NCBI GenBank assembly: GCA_964476245.1
Contig: CAYYYW010000006.1
Location: forward strand, 1 to 57,387
Length of the DNA: 57,387 nucleotides
DNA from: CAYYYW01 sp964476245
GTDB taxonomy: Bacteria > Patescibacteriota > Microgenomatia > UBA1406 > HO2-37-13b
Reading direction: 5' to 3'
Shown: positions 50,057-57,387 of the stretch, one piece after another
How the letters are laid out: every line of letters begins with the position of its first letter
Position numbering within the stretch: the stretch's first letter is position 1
Notes under the pieces: model-generated
What the model was told of the DNA's origin: nothing
The model's input: the letters and a program-made list of their open reading frames with translations, nothing else
Databases searched by the model: none
Made by a program: the position numbers and the translations under genes

Positions 50057-50605
50057 ATGAATGACAAACTTTTATCTGAAGCAGTAAAACATTTATCATC
50101 CATTGCAAAAGGAGTAAATTCTTTATGGTCTTTTATATTTGCCGCTATTAGTGCTATTTCTGCGGCGGTCGCAGCTGTCGCATCGTTATGCGCCGTACAT
50201 CAAACAAGAGAATTAGAAAAAGATAGATTATTACCTATCGTAATTCCATTGTCACCAATTATTCTAAATAATCAAACAAAGGAAATAAATCTTACTGTTG
50301 AAAATATTGGTCGTGGTATTGCAAAAGATTTCTATCTACGCATTAACAATTATGAGGTAAAAGCAGGTAAAGAAAAAATAAACAAAGTAGAACAGCATTG
50401 GAATTGGAATATTAAAGTTGGTAAAAGAGATATAAAATCACCTTATAGCTTTATACAGATAAAAAAATTATTAAAAAAACAATCTAAAATCGAGTTGGAA
50501 TTTAACTACAAAGATGTTAATAATAGAAATTTTAAAACTATCGGTACAAAAATTAAGGTAGAAGAAGATAGACTGGAGATGAGAGAATGGGAGTTCGATC
50601 CATAA
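50057..50605 (+). CDS. Membrane-anchored protein embedded in the R-M operon
   Basis: A 182-aa protein with one Ala-rich membrane helix (about residues 22-46), a short Arg/Lys boundary, and a beta-rich C-terminal domain (EINLTVENIGRGIAKDFYLRI) like the protein at 2740. It starts 2 bp after the methyltransferase stop, and its own stop overlaps the helicase start. Its role is unknown; it may tether the system to the membrane or be an immunity or effector part. No family is recognised. Confidence 0.7.
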   Translation: MNDKLLSEAVKHLSSIAKGVNSLWSFIFAAISAISAAVAAVASLCAVHQTRELEKDRLLPIVIPLSPIILNNQTKEINLTVENIGRGIAKDFYLRINNYEVKAGKEKINKVEQHWNWNIKVGKRDIKSPYSFIQIKKLLKKQSKIELEFNYKDVNNRNFKTIGTKIKVEEDRLEMREWEFDP

Positions 50606-52662
50606 AAAATATGCAATATTTTTTTAAAAAACACGAACAAAATTTTAAGGAATGGCGAAAAACTTACGAGGGGATTCCTCCTGCTGGAGTTACTTTTTTA
50701 AAGCATGTTAATTCTTCTCACTTTAAACCAAATCTTGAGCTTTGGAATGAAAAACAGTGGAAAAAAGTACAGATAGAGGCGATTGAGAGATGTGTTTATT
50801 CCTTTGAGATTTTGGGGTTGAAAGATGTTCTAACCAACATTGTAACTGGTGGCGGCAAAACAACAGTCATTGGAGCAATGATTGCTTATATGATGATTGT
50901 CCGCGATCAATCGAAATTTTTACTCTTAACTCCAAACACTATTGTTCGTTCTCGTCTAACCGATGAATTTGATCCCAATTCTGAAACCTATATTTATAAA
51001 ATCTTTCCGTTTTTTTTCAATTCATATTTACCTTTAAAAGATCGTTTGTCACTCCATATTATGAAAGCTGGTGAAAGTTCTGCCGGCGTCCGAGCAGGAA
51101 ATATTTTAATTGGCAACATTCAGCAAATATATGAACGAACAGATAATTGGAAAGTAATCATGGAAAACGTTGATTCTTTGGTAATTTTTAATGATGAGGC
51201 CCACAATACAAAGGCCGAACAATACAACAATTTGATAAATAAACTTAAACCTAAAAGATTTTTTAGATTAGATACGACGGCGACTCCTGATAGACTTGAT
51301 GGTTTACATCCCGATAGCGAAATGATTTTTGTTTACGGAATAGCGGAAGCTATGCACGACAAAATTATAAAAAGAATAGTGGTATTTCATCCTGATGTAA
51401 CAAAAGTTAATTTAACTTACGAGGATTTAGAAACTGGCAAAACAATTTCAGCAGAAGAAGTTCCTTGGGAGGAAATTGAAAAGCGAAAAATCCCTGCGAG
51501 AAGATATATTACAAGCATCAAACCAATGCGTCAACAATTGGCAATTGCTCTTGAACTTCTAAAAAGACAAAGAATTTCCGTTCCCAAAAGCAAAGATGGA
51601 CAACCTAGATTTAAGCCACTTTTATTTGTGATTGCCCTATCTATAAAAGACGCAGAAAATATTACCGGAGAGTTGGAAAAAATTGGAGGCAAATATGGAA
51701 TTAACAAAATTCTTATGGTTCATAATGAGCAAGATGAAGAATATATTGAAGAAGCAAGAACTCTAAATCAGAATCCTCGGCCTGACGTTGACGCTGTTGT
51801 ATCAGTAATGATGCTACGCGAAGGGTGGGATGTACGAAATATTGCCATTGAAGTACTTTTTAGAAAATTCAGTTACAAGGAAGTTGATGGACAAAAATTT
51901 TCCGTATACGGGCCTCAAGTAATTGGTCGAGGTTTACGCAGAATGGGGAAAAGCCGAGAAGAGTGGGAATCGCTCTACGTTATGGATCATCCAATTTTAA
52001 AGCATAAATGGTTGTGGGAAAACTTGAAAGCCACAGAATACCCCGAGACATTAGATCCAGCCAATATCGTTATTGACGAGCAAAAAATCCCAACAGAAAA
52101 AGAAACAATTGAAAAAGTTGAAGAAAAAGAAGAAACAGTAAAAGAAGCCGAAGAAAAAATTGATCTTTCAAAACTACCCCCAACTCCAGATCCACCTGAA
52201 GTGATTGAACCAATTTATGAATGGCAAAAATTTTTAGACGATTTCAAATATGATTTTTATAAAATGAATATTTCTCAAGAAATTGCTCAAATTAAAAGTT
52301 TGAATCTTGACTCGACTTTAACTACTTTTGATAAAAGTGGATTACCGGAGATCGACGTTAAAGACTTAGCTCAAGTAACAAATACGGAAAATTGGAGCAC
52401 AGATGAGTTAAAAAAACAGCTAATCAAACAAATTCATTCCATTGCTCAAGGAGCTTTGCTTGAATTCGATAGAAATCCGGACGACAGACAAGCCTATCTT
52501 ATTAAAGTAATTAGACAGCATATAATTAAAAGATTTTTGCTGGGAAAAGATTTAGATGAAGCAGATGAAAAACAATTAAGAATTCTTTGGGCAATAATTG
52601 ATCAAATAAGAGATGTTTTTATAAGACCAGAGTTAATAGAAGGAGTTTTAACTAATAAATGA
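50587..52662 (+). CDS. Superfamily 2 helicase of a split type III-like R-M system
   Basis: A 691-aa helicase: motif I TGGGKTT (residues 87-93), motif II NDEAHNTK (DEAH 202-205), DTTATPDR and a C-terminal core (REGWDVRNIAIEVLF, GPQVIGRGLRRMG). A charged linker (KETIEKVEEKEETVKEAEEK) leads to a helical C-terminus. Unlike standard Res, no PD-(D/E)XK signature is visible; a nuclease is encoded by the next ORF (ATGA overlap). ATG 50587 is preferred: GGAG lies 8 nt upstream. Confidence 0.87.
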   Translation: MGVRSIKNMQYFFKKHEQNFKEWRKTYEGIPPAGVTFLKHVNSSHFKPNLELWNEKQWKKVQIEAIERCVYSFEILGLKDVLTNIVTGGGKTTVIGAMIAYMMIVRDQSKFLLLTPNTIVRSRLTDEFDPNSETYIYKIFPFFFNSYLPLKDRLSLHIMKAGESSAGVRAGNILIGNIQQIYERTDNWKVIMENVDSLVIFNDEAHNTKAEQYNNLINKLKPKRFFRLDTTATPDRLDGLHPDSEMIFVYGIAEAMHDKIIKRIVVFHPDVTKVNLTYEDLETGKTISAEEVPWEEIEKRKIPARRYITSIKPMRQQLAIALELLKRQRISVPKSKDGQPRFKPLLFVIALSIKDAENITGELEKIGGKYGINKILMVHNEQDEEYIEEARTLNQNPRPDVDAVVSVMMLREGWDVRNIAIEVLFRKFSYKEVDGQKFSVYGPQVIGRGLRRMGKSREEWESLYVMDHPILKHKWLWENLKATEYPETLDPANIVIDEQKIPTEKETIEKVEEKEETVKEAEEKIDLSKLPPTPDPPEVIEPIYEWQKFLDDFKYDFYKMNISQEIAQIKSLNLDSTLTTFDKSGLPEIDVKDLAQVTNTENWSTDELKKQLIKQIHSIAQGALLEFDRNPDDRQAYLIKVIRQHIIKRFLLGKDLDEADEKQLRILWAIIDQIRDVFIRPELIEGVLTNK

Positions 52663-53027
52663 TATCAACTCGCGGTAGATTAACAGAACTAAAAAAGAAT
52701 CCAGATGGTTGGGAGAATTATGATTCGGCTCTTGAGCGGGAATATATGGTTGAACTTGAGCGCGACCCAGCTGTAAAGAGTTGGACTAAAAAACACGGAA
52801 TTAAAATCCCATATAAATTTTTTGGGTTTACTCGACATTATCTGCCTGATTTTTTAGTTGAGTATCACGATGGTAGTAAAGAAATTCATGAAACGAAAGG
52901 ATTGCCTTTGTTGCTGTGGTTATCAACAAAATTAAAAGGAGAGAGCGCAGATGAATTTTGCAAAAAACAAGGATGGAAATATAAAAAAATTACCAAAGGA
53001 AGCTTGGCGTTTTATTCGAAAATTTAA
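52659..53027 (+). CDS. Separate TnsA-like PD-(D/E)XK nuclease
   Basis: A 122-aa endonuclease domain: ALEREYMVELERD (Glu26/28), YLPDFLVEY (Asp64) and EIHETKGLP (Glu78, Lys80), the spaced acidic-Lys triad of TnsA/PD-(D/E)XK enzymes. It overlaps the helicase stop by 4 nt (ATGA). In ordinary type III enzymes this activity is the C-terminal part of Res; here it is a free polypeptide. It probably cuts DNA when called by the helicase-methyltransferase complex. Confidence 0.87.
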   Translation: MISTRGRLTELKKNPDGWENYDSALEREYMVELERDPAVKSWTKKHGIKIPYKFFGFTRHYLPDFLVEYHDGSKEIHETKGLPLLLWLSTKLKGESADEFCKKQGWKYKKITKGSLAFYSKI

Positions 53028-53040
53028 CAATCTCCGAAAA

Positions 53041-53393
53041 AGATTCTATAATATTTTAGCAGATAATCTTGACTTCTGATAACTTTTTTGGTAGTCTTAA
53101 CAATGGAGGCGTTTCGTCTCCTGAAAATAATTGCACTTTAAAAACTCACCTCCATGTGAACTTAAAGTTCATCTGAAAAAAAACTTTTATTGATACTTTA
53201 ATCACTCTAAAAGATATCAATTTAACCATCGGCGAATAACATAGTGTCTCATTTTGTTTTTCAGACACTTAATTATTGACGATATAGTTGATAATATTTG
53301 TATTTGCTGATAGGTTCAATTATTGGCTCGTTGAGTGTGAAAAATTTCCAGAGTGTGGTTATTAATTTAGCGAAAGAGAGGAGGTGAAATTAT
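53041..53393 (+). ncRNA. Inverted-repeat-rich region upstream of the RT (candidate retron msr-msd)
   Basis: The 366-bp gap before the RT contains many perfect hairpins: GGAGGCG-TTT-CGTCTCC (53105-53121), TGAACTT-A-AAGTTCA (53157-53171), ATTGATA/TATCAAT (53189-53195, 53215-53221) and AGTGTCT with 13-nt loop and AGACACT (53243-53269). ATGGAGG (53103-53109) can also pair with CCTCCAT (53149-53155). Retron reverse transcriptases use such a structured RNA as primer and template, usually just upstream of the RT. I could not confirm the outer a1/a2 repeat, and the exact limits are unknown. Confidence 0.4.
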
Positions 53394-53648
53394 ATGGAAA
53401 ATGCTATAAGTTGTTTAAAAAATAAGGATTCTCCAATTTTGGAGTTAATAACAATAAAAAGAACAGAGAAAAATAAGATAGAAAATCTATTTTATTTAAG
53501 AATTGGTGACTTGATAAACTTATTGTTTAAAAATCTTTTTAAAATAATTAAAAGCAACGAGCTACAAAATTGTAAACCAACACTAAAAATTAAACTTTAT
53601 CTTTATTATCAAAATAAAACCAATTATATATTTAACTTCATTAACTAA
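53394..53648 (+). CDS. Short ORF overlapping the RT frame (possible displaced RT N-terminus)
   Basis: An 84-aa ORF with a very good start: AGGAGGTGA seven nt before ATG. The sequence is basic and Leu/Ile/Asn-rich (FYLRIGDLINLLFKNLFKII) with no recognised domain. It overlaps the open RT frame by 62 bp, in a different frame; a single +1 shift in that overlap would fuse both into one protein of about 365 aa, the usual size of a retron RT. It may therefore be the RT N-terminus split by a frameshift, or a separate small protein. Confidence 0.55.
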   Translation: MENAISCLKNKDSPILELITIKRTEKNKIENLFYLRIGDLINLLFKNLFKIIKSNELQNCKPTLKIKLYLYYQNKTNYIFNFIN

Positions 53649-54489
53649 AGTACTAAAAACTAGCGAAGAAGAATTAACTTCTTTATGCAAGAATATTAAC
53701 GAACAATATTTCGAAGATTTTCAATCAAAAAAAGAAGGTGGATTAAGAAAATTATCAAAACCAAGATACAGATTAAAAAAAATTCAAAAATTAATTAAAA
53801 AAATCTTAGAAAAACTTCCAATTTCCGAAGCAGCTCACGGCTGGGTAAAAAAGAAATCAAGATTCACTTGCGCCAAAATACATATTGGCCATAAATATTT
53901 ATATGTTTTTGACATTAAGGATTATTTTGATTCAATTCGTCATTCAAAAACATACTGTTTATTTAATGAAGGGTTAAAATGCTCTCCCGATATTTCAAGA
54001 ATGTTAACAACACTAACCACATATAAATATTGTTTACCACAAGGTAGTCCAGCGAGTCCGATCACTGCTAATTTGGTTTTAAGAGATTTTGACGATCAGA
54101 TTAACAATTTTGCCAAAAATAACAGAGCTTTTTATTCAAGATTTGGAGATGATATTTTAATTTCTGCAAATAAACCCGTAGATAATACTTTTATTACTAT
54201 TAAAACTACCTTAAGAAAACACGGTTTAAAAATTAACGAAAGCAAAAACTATTATTTTGATACTTTCCAAAAAAGGAAGTCAGTCTTAGGATTAATAATC
54301 AATAAAAAATTAAATATACCCAAAAAAGAAAGAAAATTGATTAGAGCGATGATATTTAATCTAAAAGAAAAAGAAATGAAAGACCCAGAAAAGCTAATAC
54401 AATCTATAAAAGGAAAGTTAATCCAAGTAAAAATACTTCATCCTAATTTAGCTGATAAAATGGCTAAACAAATAGAAAATTTTAATTAA
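53587..54489 (+). CDS. Retron-like reverse transcriptase (no normal start in frame)
   Basis: The frame is open from 53587 (301 codons), but the first ATG is at 54001, inside the catalytic domain, with no GTG or TTG before it. RT motifs in order: GGLRKLSKP and LKKIQKLI; AAHGWVKKKS; CAKIHIGHK (NAxxH-like with Cys); motif A YVFDIKDYFDSI; motif B LPQGSPASP; motif C YSRFGDDILIS (FGDD instead of YADD); then a GLKINESK-type motif D and SVLGLIINKKLNIP (VTG-like). The order and style are those of retron or related defence RTs, not group II intron or DGR RTs. Translation may need a frameshift from the ORF at 53394, or that ORF may be a sequencing break. Confidence 0.85.
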   Translation, partial: KLNFIFIIKIKPIIYLTSLTKVLKTSEEELTSLCKNINEQYFEDFQSKKEGGLRKLSKPRYRLKKIQKLIKKILEKLPISEAAHGWVKKKSRFTCAKIHIGHKYLYVFDIKDYFDSIRHSKTYCLFNEGLKCSPDISRMLTTLTTYKYCLPQGSPASPITANLVLRDFDDQINNFAKNNRAFYSRFGDDILISANKPVDNTFITIKTTLRKHGLKINESKNYYFDTFQKRKSVLGLIINKKLNIPKKERKLIRAMIFNLKEKEMKDPEKLIQSIKGKLIQVKILHPNLADKMAKQIENFN

Positions 54490-54507
54490 ATTTAGTAAAT
54501 TATAACT

Positions 54508-55263
54508 ATGTCCCAATACTACAGACCAAATAGAAAATACAATTTATACAACCCTGACTCAAAAGAAGCATTTCGTTTAAGCCGATCCAAAATAGATTTA
54601 TTTCTCAATTGTTCTAGATGTTTTTATCTAGATCGCAGACTTGGAGTTGCTCAACCGCCCGGATACCCATTTGCTCTTAATTCTGCTGTGGACAAACTTC
54701 TCAAAAAAGAGTTTGATATTCACCGAGCTAAAAAATCTGCTCACCCTTTAATGAAAGCCTATGGAGTTGACGCCATACCTCTTGATGATAAGAACATAAA
54801 CAAATGGAGAGATTCTTTACGAGGAGGAATTGAATATTTACATAAGGAAACAAATCTTTTTATCACTGGTGGAATTGATGATGTATGGGTAAATCCAAAA
54901 GGAGAATTTATTATTGTTGACTATAAATCAACCTCAAAGAATAAAGAGATCACCATTGACGAAGATTGGCAGATATCTTATAAAAGACAGATGGAGGTTT
55001 ACCAATGGCTTTTTAGAAAAAACAATTACAAAGTTTCTTCAACAGGATATTTTGTTTACTGCAATGGAAAAACCGATAGAGTTGCTTTTGACGGAAAGCT
55101 GGAGTTTGAAATAAAACTAATACCATACGATGGAGATGATAGCTGGGTAGAAAAAGCTATAAAAGATTTACATCAGTGTTTAATGAGTGATGTTTTACCA
55201 AATTCAGGAGATGACTGTGATTTTTGTAAATACAGAAAAGCGGTGAAAGAAGTTGAGAAGTAA
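54508..55263 (+). CDS. RecB/Cas4-like PD-(D/E)XK nuclease with Fe-S cysteines
   Basis: A 251-aa nuclease: GGIDDVW (Asp124/125), IIVDYKST (Asp138, Lys140) and QMEVY (Gln161, the RecB QxxxY motif). Four cysteines (Cys35 and Cys38 near the N-terminus, Cys237 and Cys240 at the end) match the [4Fe-4S] arrangement of Cas4/AddB nucleases. It starts 18 bp after the RT stop and is probably co-transcribed. Similar stand-alone nucleases are frequent in Patescibacteria genomes, so a functional link to the RT is possible but not shown. Confidence 0.88.
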   Translation: MSQYYRPNRKYNLYNPDSKEAFRLSRSKIDLFLNCSRCFYLDRRLGVAQPPGYPFALNSAVDKLLKKEFDIHRAKKSAHPLMKAYGVDAIPLDDKNINKWRDSLRGGIEYLHKETNLFITGGIDDVWVNPKGEFIIVDYKSTSKNKEITIDEDWQISYKRQMEVYQWLFRKNNYKVSSTGYFVYCNGKTDRVAFDGKLEFEIKLIPYDGDDSWVEKAIKDLHQCLMSDVLPNSGDDCDFCKYRKAVKEVEK

Positions 55264-55301
55264 ACTTATAATATGCAACATCGGAAGTTGATTGGATTGA
55301 T

Positions 55302-55470
55302 TTAATCCGCCTTCGCCCCGCCTAGGCGAGGCTTCAGCAGGATTTTCCCGCCACAGCGGGATCCCGCATGTGCGGTGACAACTCCTGACGAAGCGTTAAT
55401 TAAAGATTCCCTGACCGTTCTTCGACAAGCTCAGAATGGTGAGCAAACTCGAACCATTAGGTCGTGGGAG
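55302..55470. repeat. Dispersed repeat R4, copy 2, with an embedded REP unit
   Basis: Reverse complement of the 44889-45013 repeat (TTAATCCGCCTTCGCCC at one end, GGTCGTGGGAG at the other, GCGGGATCCCGC inside). About 40 extra bases (55421-55460) belong to the R1 family (TTCGACAAGCTCAGAATGG, then GAGCAAACTCGAACCATTAG). It fills the convergent gap between the nuclease and the ABC exporter genes. Confidence 0.8.
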
Positions 55471-55478
55471 TTTCAACC

Positions 55479-57284
55479 CTAATGATTCAAATCGTATTCT
55501 CTTAGATATCTCTCTGCTTGAAGAGTATACAACATTGCGTATTTACTTCTGTTCTTTATGAGTTTTTCGTGATTTCCGTCTTCAATAATTTTACCTTTAT
55601 CTATAACCACAATTCGTTCGGCATCTTTTATGGTAGAGAAGCGATGTGAGATAAAGAAAACAGTTCTATCTTTTGTTTCTTTATTCAGTCGATCGAAAAT
55701 CTGCATCTCGGCTTTCGCATCAATTAATGAGGTTGGTTCATCAAGTATTAGAACTGGCGTTTTCCTTACCAAAGCCTTTCCAATAGCAAGCTGTTGCCAT
55801 TGTCCACCTGAAAGATCCACCCCGTCCGTGTAATTTGGTCCAAGTTGTTGGTCCAGTTGTTTTGGAAATTTTTCAATGTAATTCCAAGCGTTGGACAGTC
55901 TCAAAGCTTTAATATACTCCTCATCAGCAAGTTTTTTTCCCGCAGCCAACTCCATATTTTCTCTAATGGTTAAATAGAACTTTCCAAAAGATTGAAAAAG
56001 GGTAGAGTATGTTTTAAACACAATATCTTCAGGGATGTCTTTAAGGTTAATACCATTTAAAAGTATTCTCCCTGCCGTTGGATCGTAGACACGAAGAAGT
56101 AATTTAACGAGGGTTGTTTTTCCTGCACCGTTTTCACCAATGAGAGCGATATTTTGCCCGTAAGGAATTGTTAGATTGATATTTTTAAGCACTAGTTTCT
56201 CCGAATTAGGATAATGGAAAGACAGCTCTTCTATAACTATCTTCGGATTTTTTAATTTATGAATGAATTCGTCTTTTTGAGATGGACTAACTTTTAGAAA
56301 GGTTATTTTTCCTTTTATATTGTAGTAGTCAATTGCATCGTGGATGAAATGACTATCGGCAAGCAACGTTCCCAAAAAGTAACTAATTCCACTTAACGCT
56401 CCTGAAAAAACAAAGATATTAGTGAACAGAAACACAAAAGTACCTGTTGTGATGATGCGACTTTCAAGTTGAAAGATAATTATCAAGAGAAAAACAAATA
56501 TAGCAAGTACCGGAAGCATTTCAATGAAAGTCAACGTTATCCAAGCTTTTTTGAACAATTCAATTTGTTTTTTTGAAAACAAACGCCAAATAGAAAGAAG
56601 CTTTTCTTTAATAAATCTAAATCCTTGAAATTGCTTTATTTCAATTAAAGTATCTCTTTGTTGTACAAGTGATGAGGAGTACTCAAAACGGCGACGGGTT
56701 TCTGAATCAGCTTTATAAATATTAAATGTTTGCTCGCCAATTTTCGCTTTCACAATTATGGGGACAATATTAGCAACAACAATTAATAAAGCACCTAAAG
56801 GAGAGGCAACAGCAAAAATAATAATGGAGATTGAGAGTTCAATACTCCTTTCCAGAAGTCTAATTATAGCATCAAGATAGGCTCTTAACTGCCAAGGGAT
56901 ACGATTAAATGAGCGCCAGATCTTATCATAGATTTGCGGATTCTCAAAGTTGGATAAGTCAAGCGTTGAAAGCTTATTAATGAAGTCGCTAGTGTTATAA
57001 AATGTTTGTTTAATATCAATAAGATTCCATAAGTATTCCGTAAGCTTCTCAACTGCTTTATTAATAATTTCATAAACAAGCCGCAGTACTACTAATGACA
57101 TGATACTTAACCCAAAAATTGTTTTTTGTCCACCAGCAGTATCAATTACTTCTTTAAAGATGAAAACGTTGACGATAGTGGTGAGAGAGACTATAACACT
57201 GAGAAAAACATATAGAATAAAAAGTCTTTTTGTCGCCTGAAGCGTTCTGGTAACAACAAATTTAACAGCCTGAACTGTTTTCAT
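55479..57284 (-). CDS. ABC exporter, fused membrane and ATPase domains
   Basis: A 601-aa half-transporter from ATG 57284: six membrane helices (about residues 20-310) and an ATPase with Walker A GENGAGKTT, signature LSGGQWQQ, Walker B PVLILDEPTS and switch His in FFISHRFSTI. MsbA/McjD-type; two copies make a pump for lipids, peptides or drugs. TATACT lies 7 nt before ATG 57284, so this start is chosen over an in-frame one 69 bp upstream. Bases 57285-57387 show no other gene. Confidence 0.92.
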   Translation of the reverse strand: MKTVQAVKFVVTRTLQATKRLFILYVFLSVIVSLTTIVNVFIFKEVIDTAGGQKTIFGLSIMSLVVLRLVYEIINKAVEKLTEYLWNLIDIKQTFYNTSDFINKLSTLDLSNFENPQIYDKIWRSFNRIPWQLRAYLDAIIRLLERSIELSISIIIFAVASPLGALLIVVANIVPIIVKAKIGEQTFNIYKADSETRRRFEYSSSLVQQRDTLIEIKQFQGFRFIKEKLLSIWRLFSKKQIELFKKAWITLTFIEMLPVLAIFVFLLIIIFQLESRIITTGTFVFLFTNIFVFSGALSGISYFLGTLLADSHFIHDAIDYYNIKGKITFLKVSPSQKDEFIHKLKNPKIVIEELSFHYPNSEKLVLKNINLTIPYGQNIALIGENGAGKTTLVKLLLRVYDPTAGRILLNGINLKDIPEDIVFKTYSTLFQSFGKFYLTIRENMELAAGKKLADEEYIKALRLSNAWNYIEKFPKQLDQQLGPNYTDGVDLSGGQWQQLAIGKALVRKTPVLILDEPTSLIDAKAEMQIFDRLNKETKDRTVFFISHRFSTIKDAERIVVIDKGKIIEDGNHEKLIKNRSKYAMLYTLQAERYLREYDLNH

Positions 57285-57387
57285 CAAAATCAGTATACTA
57301 TAATAGTTCCTGCATTTAAGACTTGGTTTGAAAACTTGAATAAATTCCTGCATAAATTTTTCGCGGATGTTATACTTTTACGTATGA

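Noticed and set aside
53587..54489. Reading the RT as part of a diversity-generating retroelement
   Set aside because: Motif B is QGSPASP rather than the DGR type, and no template/variable repeat pair or accessory gene is visible nearby.
53587..54489. Reading the RT as a group II intron protein
   Set aside because: No maturase or HNH domain, no intron RNA domain V-like hairpin downstream, and retron-like motifs fit better.
1..57387. CRISPR array
   Set aside because: No regularly spaced identical repeats of 24-40 bp with unique spacers. The Cas4-like nuclease at 54508 has no cas neighbours.
1..57387. Recoded TGA (as in Gracilibacteria/Absconditabacteria)
   Set aside because: TGA ends clear genes at the expected place, for example typA and the R-M helicase, so the standard bacterial code applies.

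Overview
The window (about 57 kb, AT-rich, TGA used as a stop) looks like a scaffold from an uncultivated bacterium of the Patescibacteria (Candidate Phyla Radiation), probably close to Microgenomates. This is inferred from unusually short aminoacyl-tRNA synthetases (ProRS 413 aa, AspRS 469 aa), from small families frequent in that group (DUF5679, DUF4446, DUF3048, DUF5667-like, several GIY-YIG ORFs), from very tight gene packing, and from many promoters placed so that transcription would start at or next to the start codon. A 100-base run of N at 9307-9406 is a scaffolding gap.

Layout. 1-871: rubrerythrin start and a secreted Met/Gly-rich protein. 1130-9077: accessory region with orphan membrane and zinc-ribbon proteins, a PIN-domain toxin-like pair and a type III restriction-modification operon (mod, res, small HTH protein). 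9634-22325: mixed metabolism: a methyltransferase, TypA with an elaborate structured leader, a kinase-like protein, a queuosine-salvage glycosylase, an ArsR/thioredoxin-like/permease operon, decayed genes, tRNA-Gln and many dispersed repeats. 22326-34308: Era, a giant Nudix/unknown/methyltransferase protein coupled to NAD(P)H-hydrate dehydratase, GltX, a D,D-carboxypeptidase, AspS and ProS. 34323-37975: a NitT/TauT-like ABC transporter divergent from a MoaA-like radical SAM gene. 38221-47762: RecJ, CCA/poly(A) nucleotidyltransferase, a cytidylyltransferase-like protein, small conserved proteins, SecD, SecF and a NYN nuclease. 48075-55263: second defence island: a type III-like methyltransferase, a membrane protein, a helicase, a separate TnsA-like nuclease, then a retron-like reverse transcriptase with a structured upstream region and a Cas4/RecB-like Fe-S nuclease. 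55479-57284: ABC exporter.

Three themes stand out. (1) The defence island contains a reverse transcriptase whose coding frame is split and lacks a normal start codon; it is preceded by about 350 bp rich in inverted repeats and followed after 18 bp by a RecB-family nuclease. (2) The DNA carries several repeat families: a REP-like family, a repeat beside both restriction-modification loci, a roughly 130-bp inverted pair, palindromic inserts inside gltX, recJ and cca, and two families that look like structured RNA, one of which closes over the ribosome-binding site of typA. (3) At about fifteen genes a TATAAT-like hexamer lies exactly 6-7 nt upstream of the start codon, implying widespread leaderless transcripts; one 50-bp segment is a symmetric two-way promoter.

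Family names come from recognisable motifs only, with no database search, and gene symbols are given only where the family is clear.
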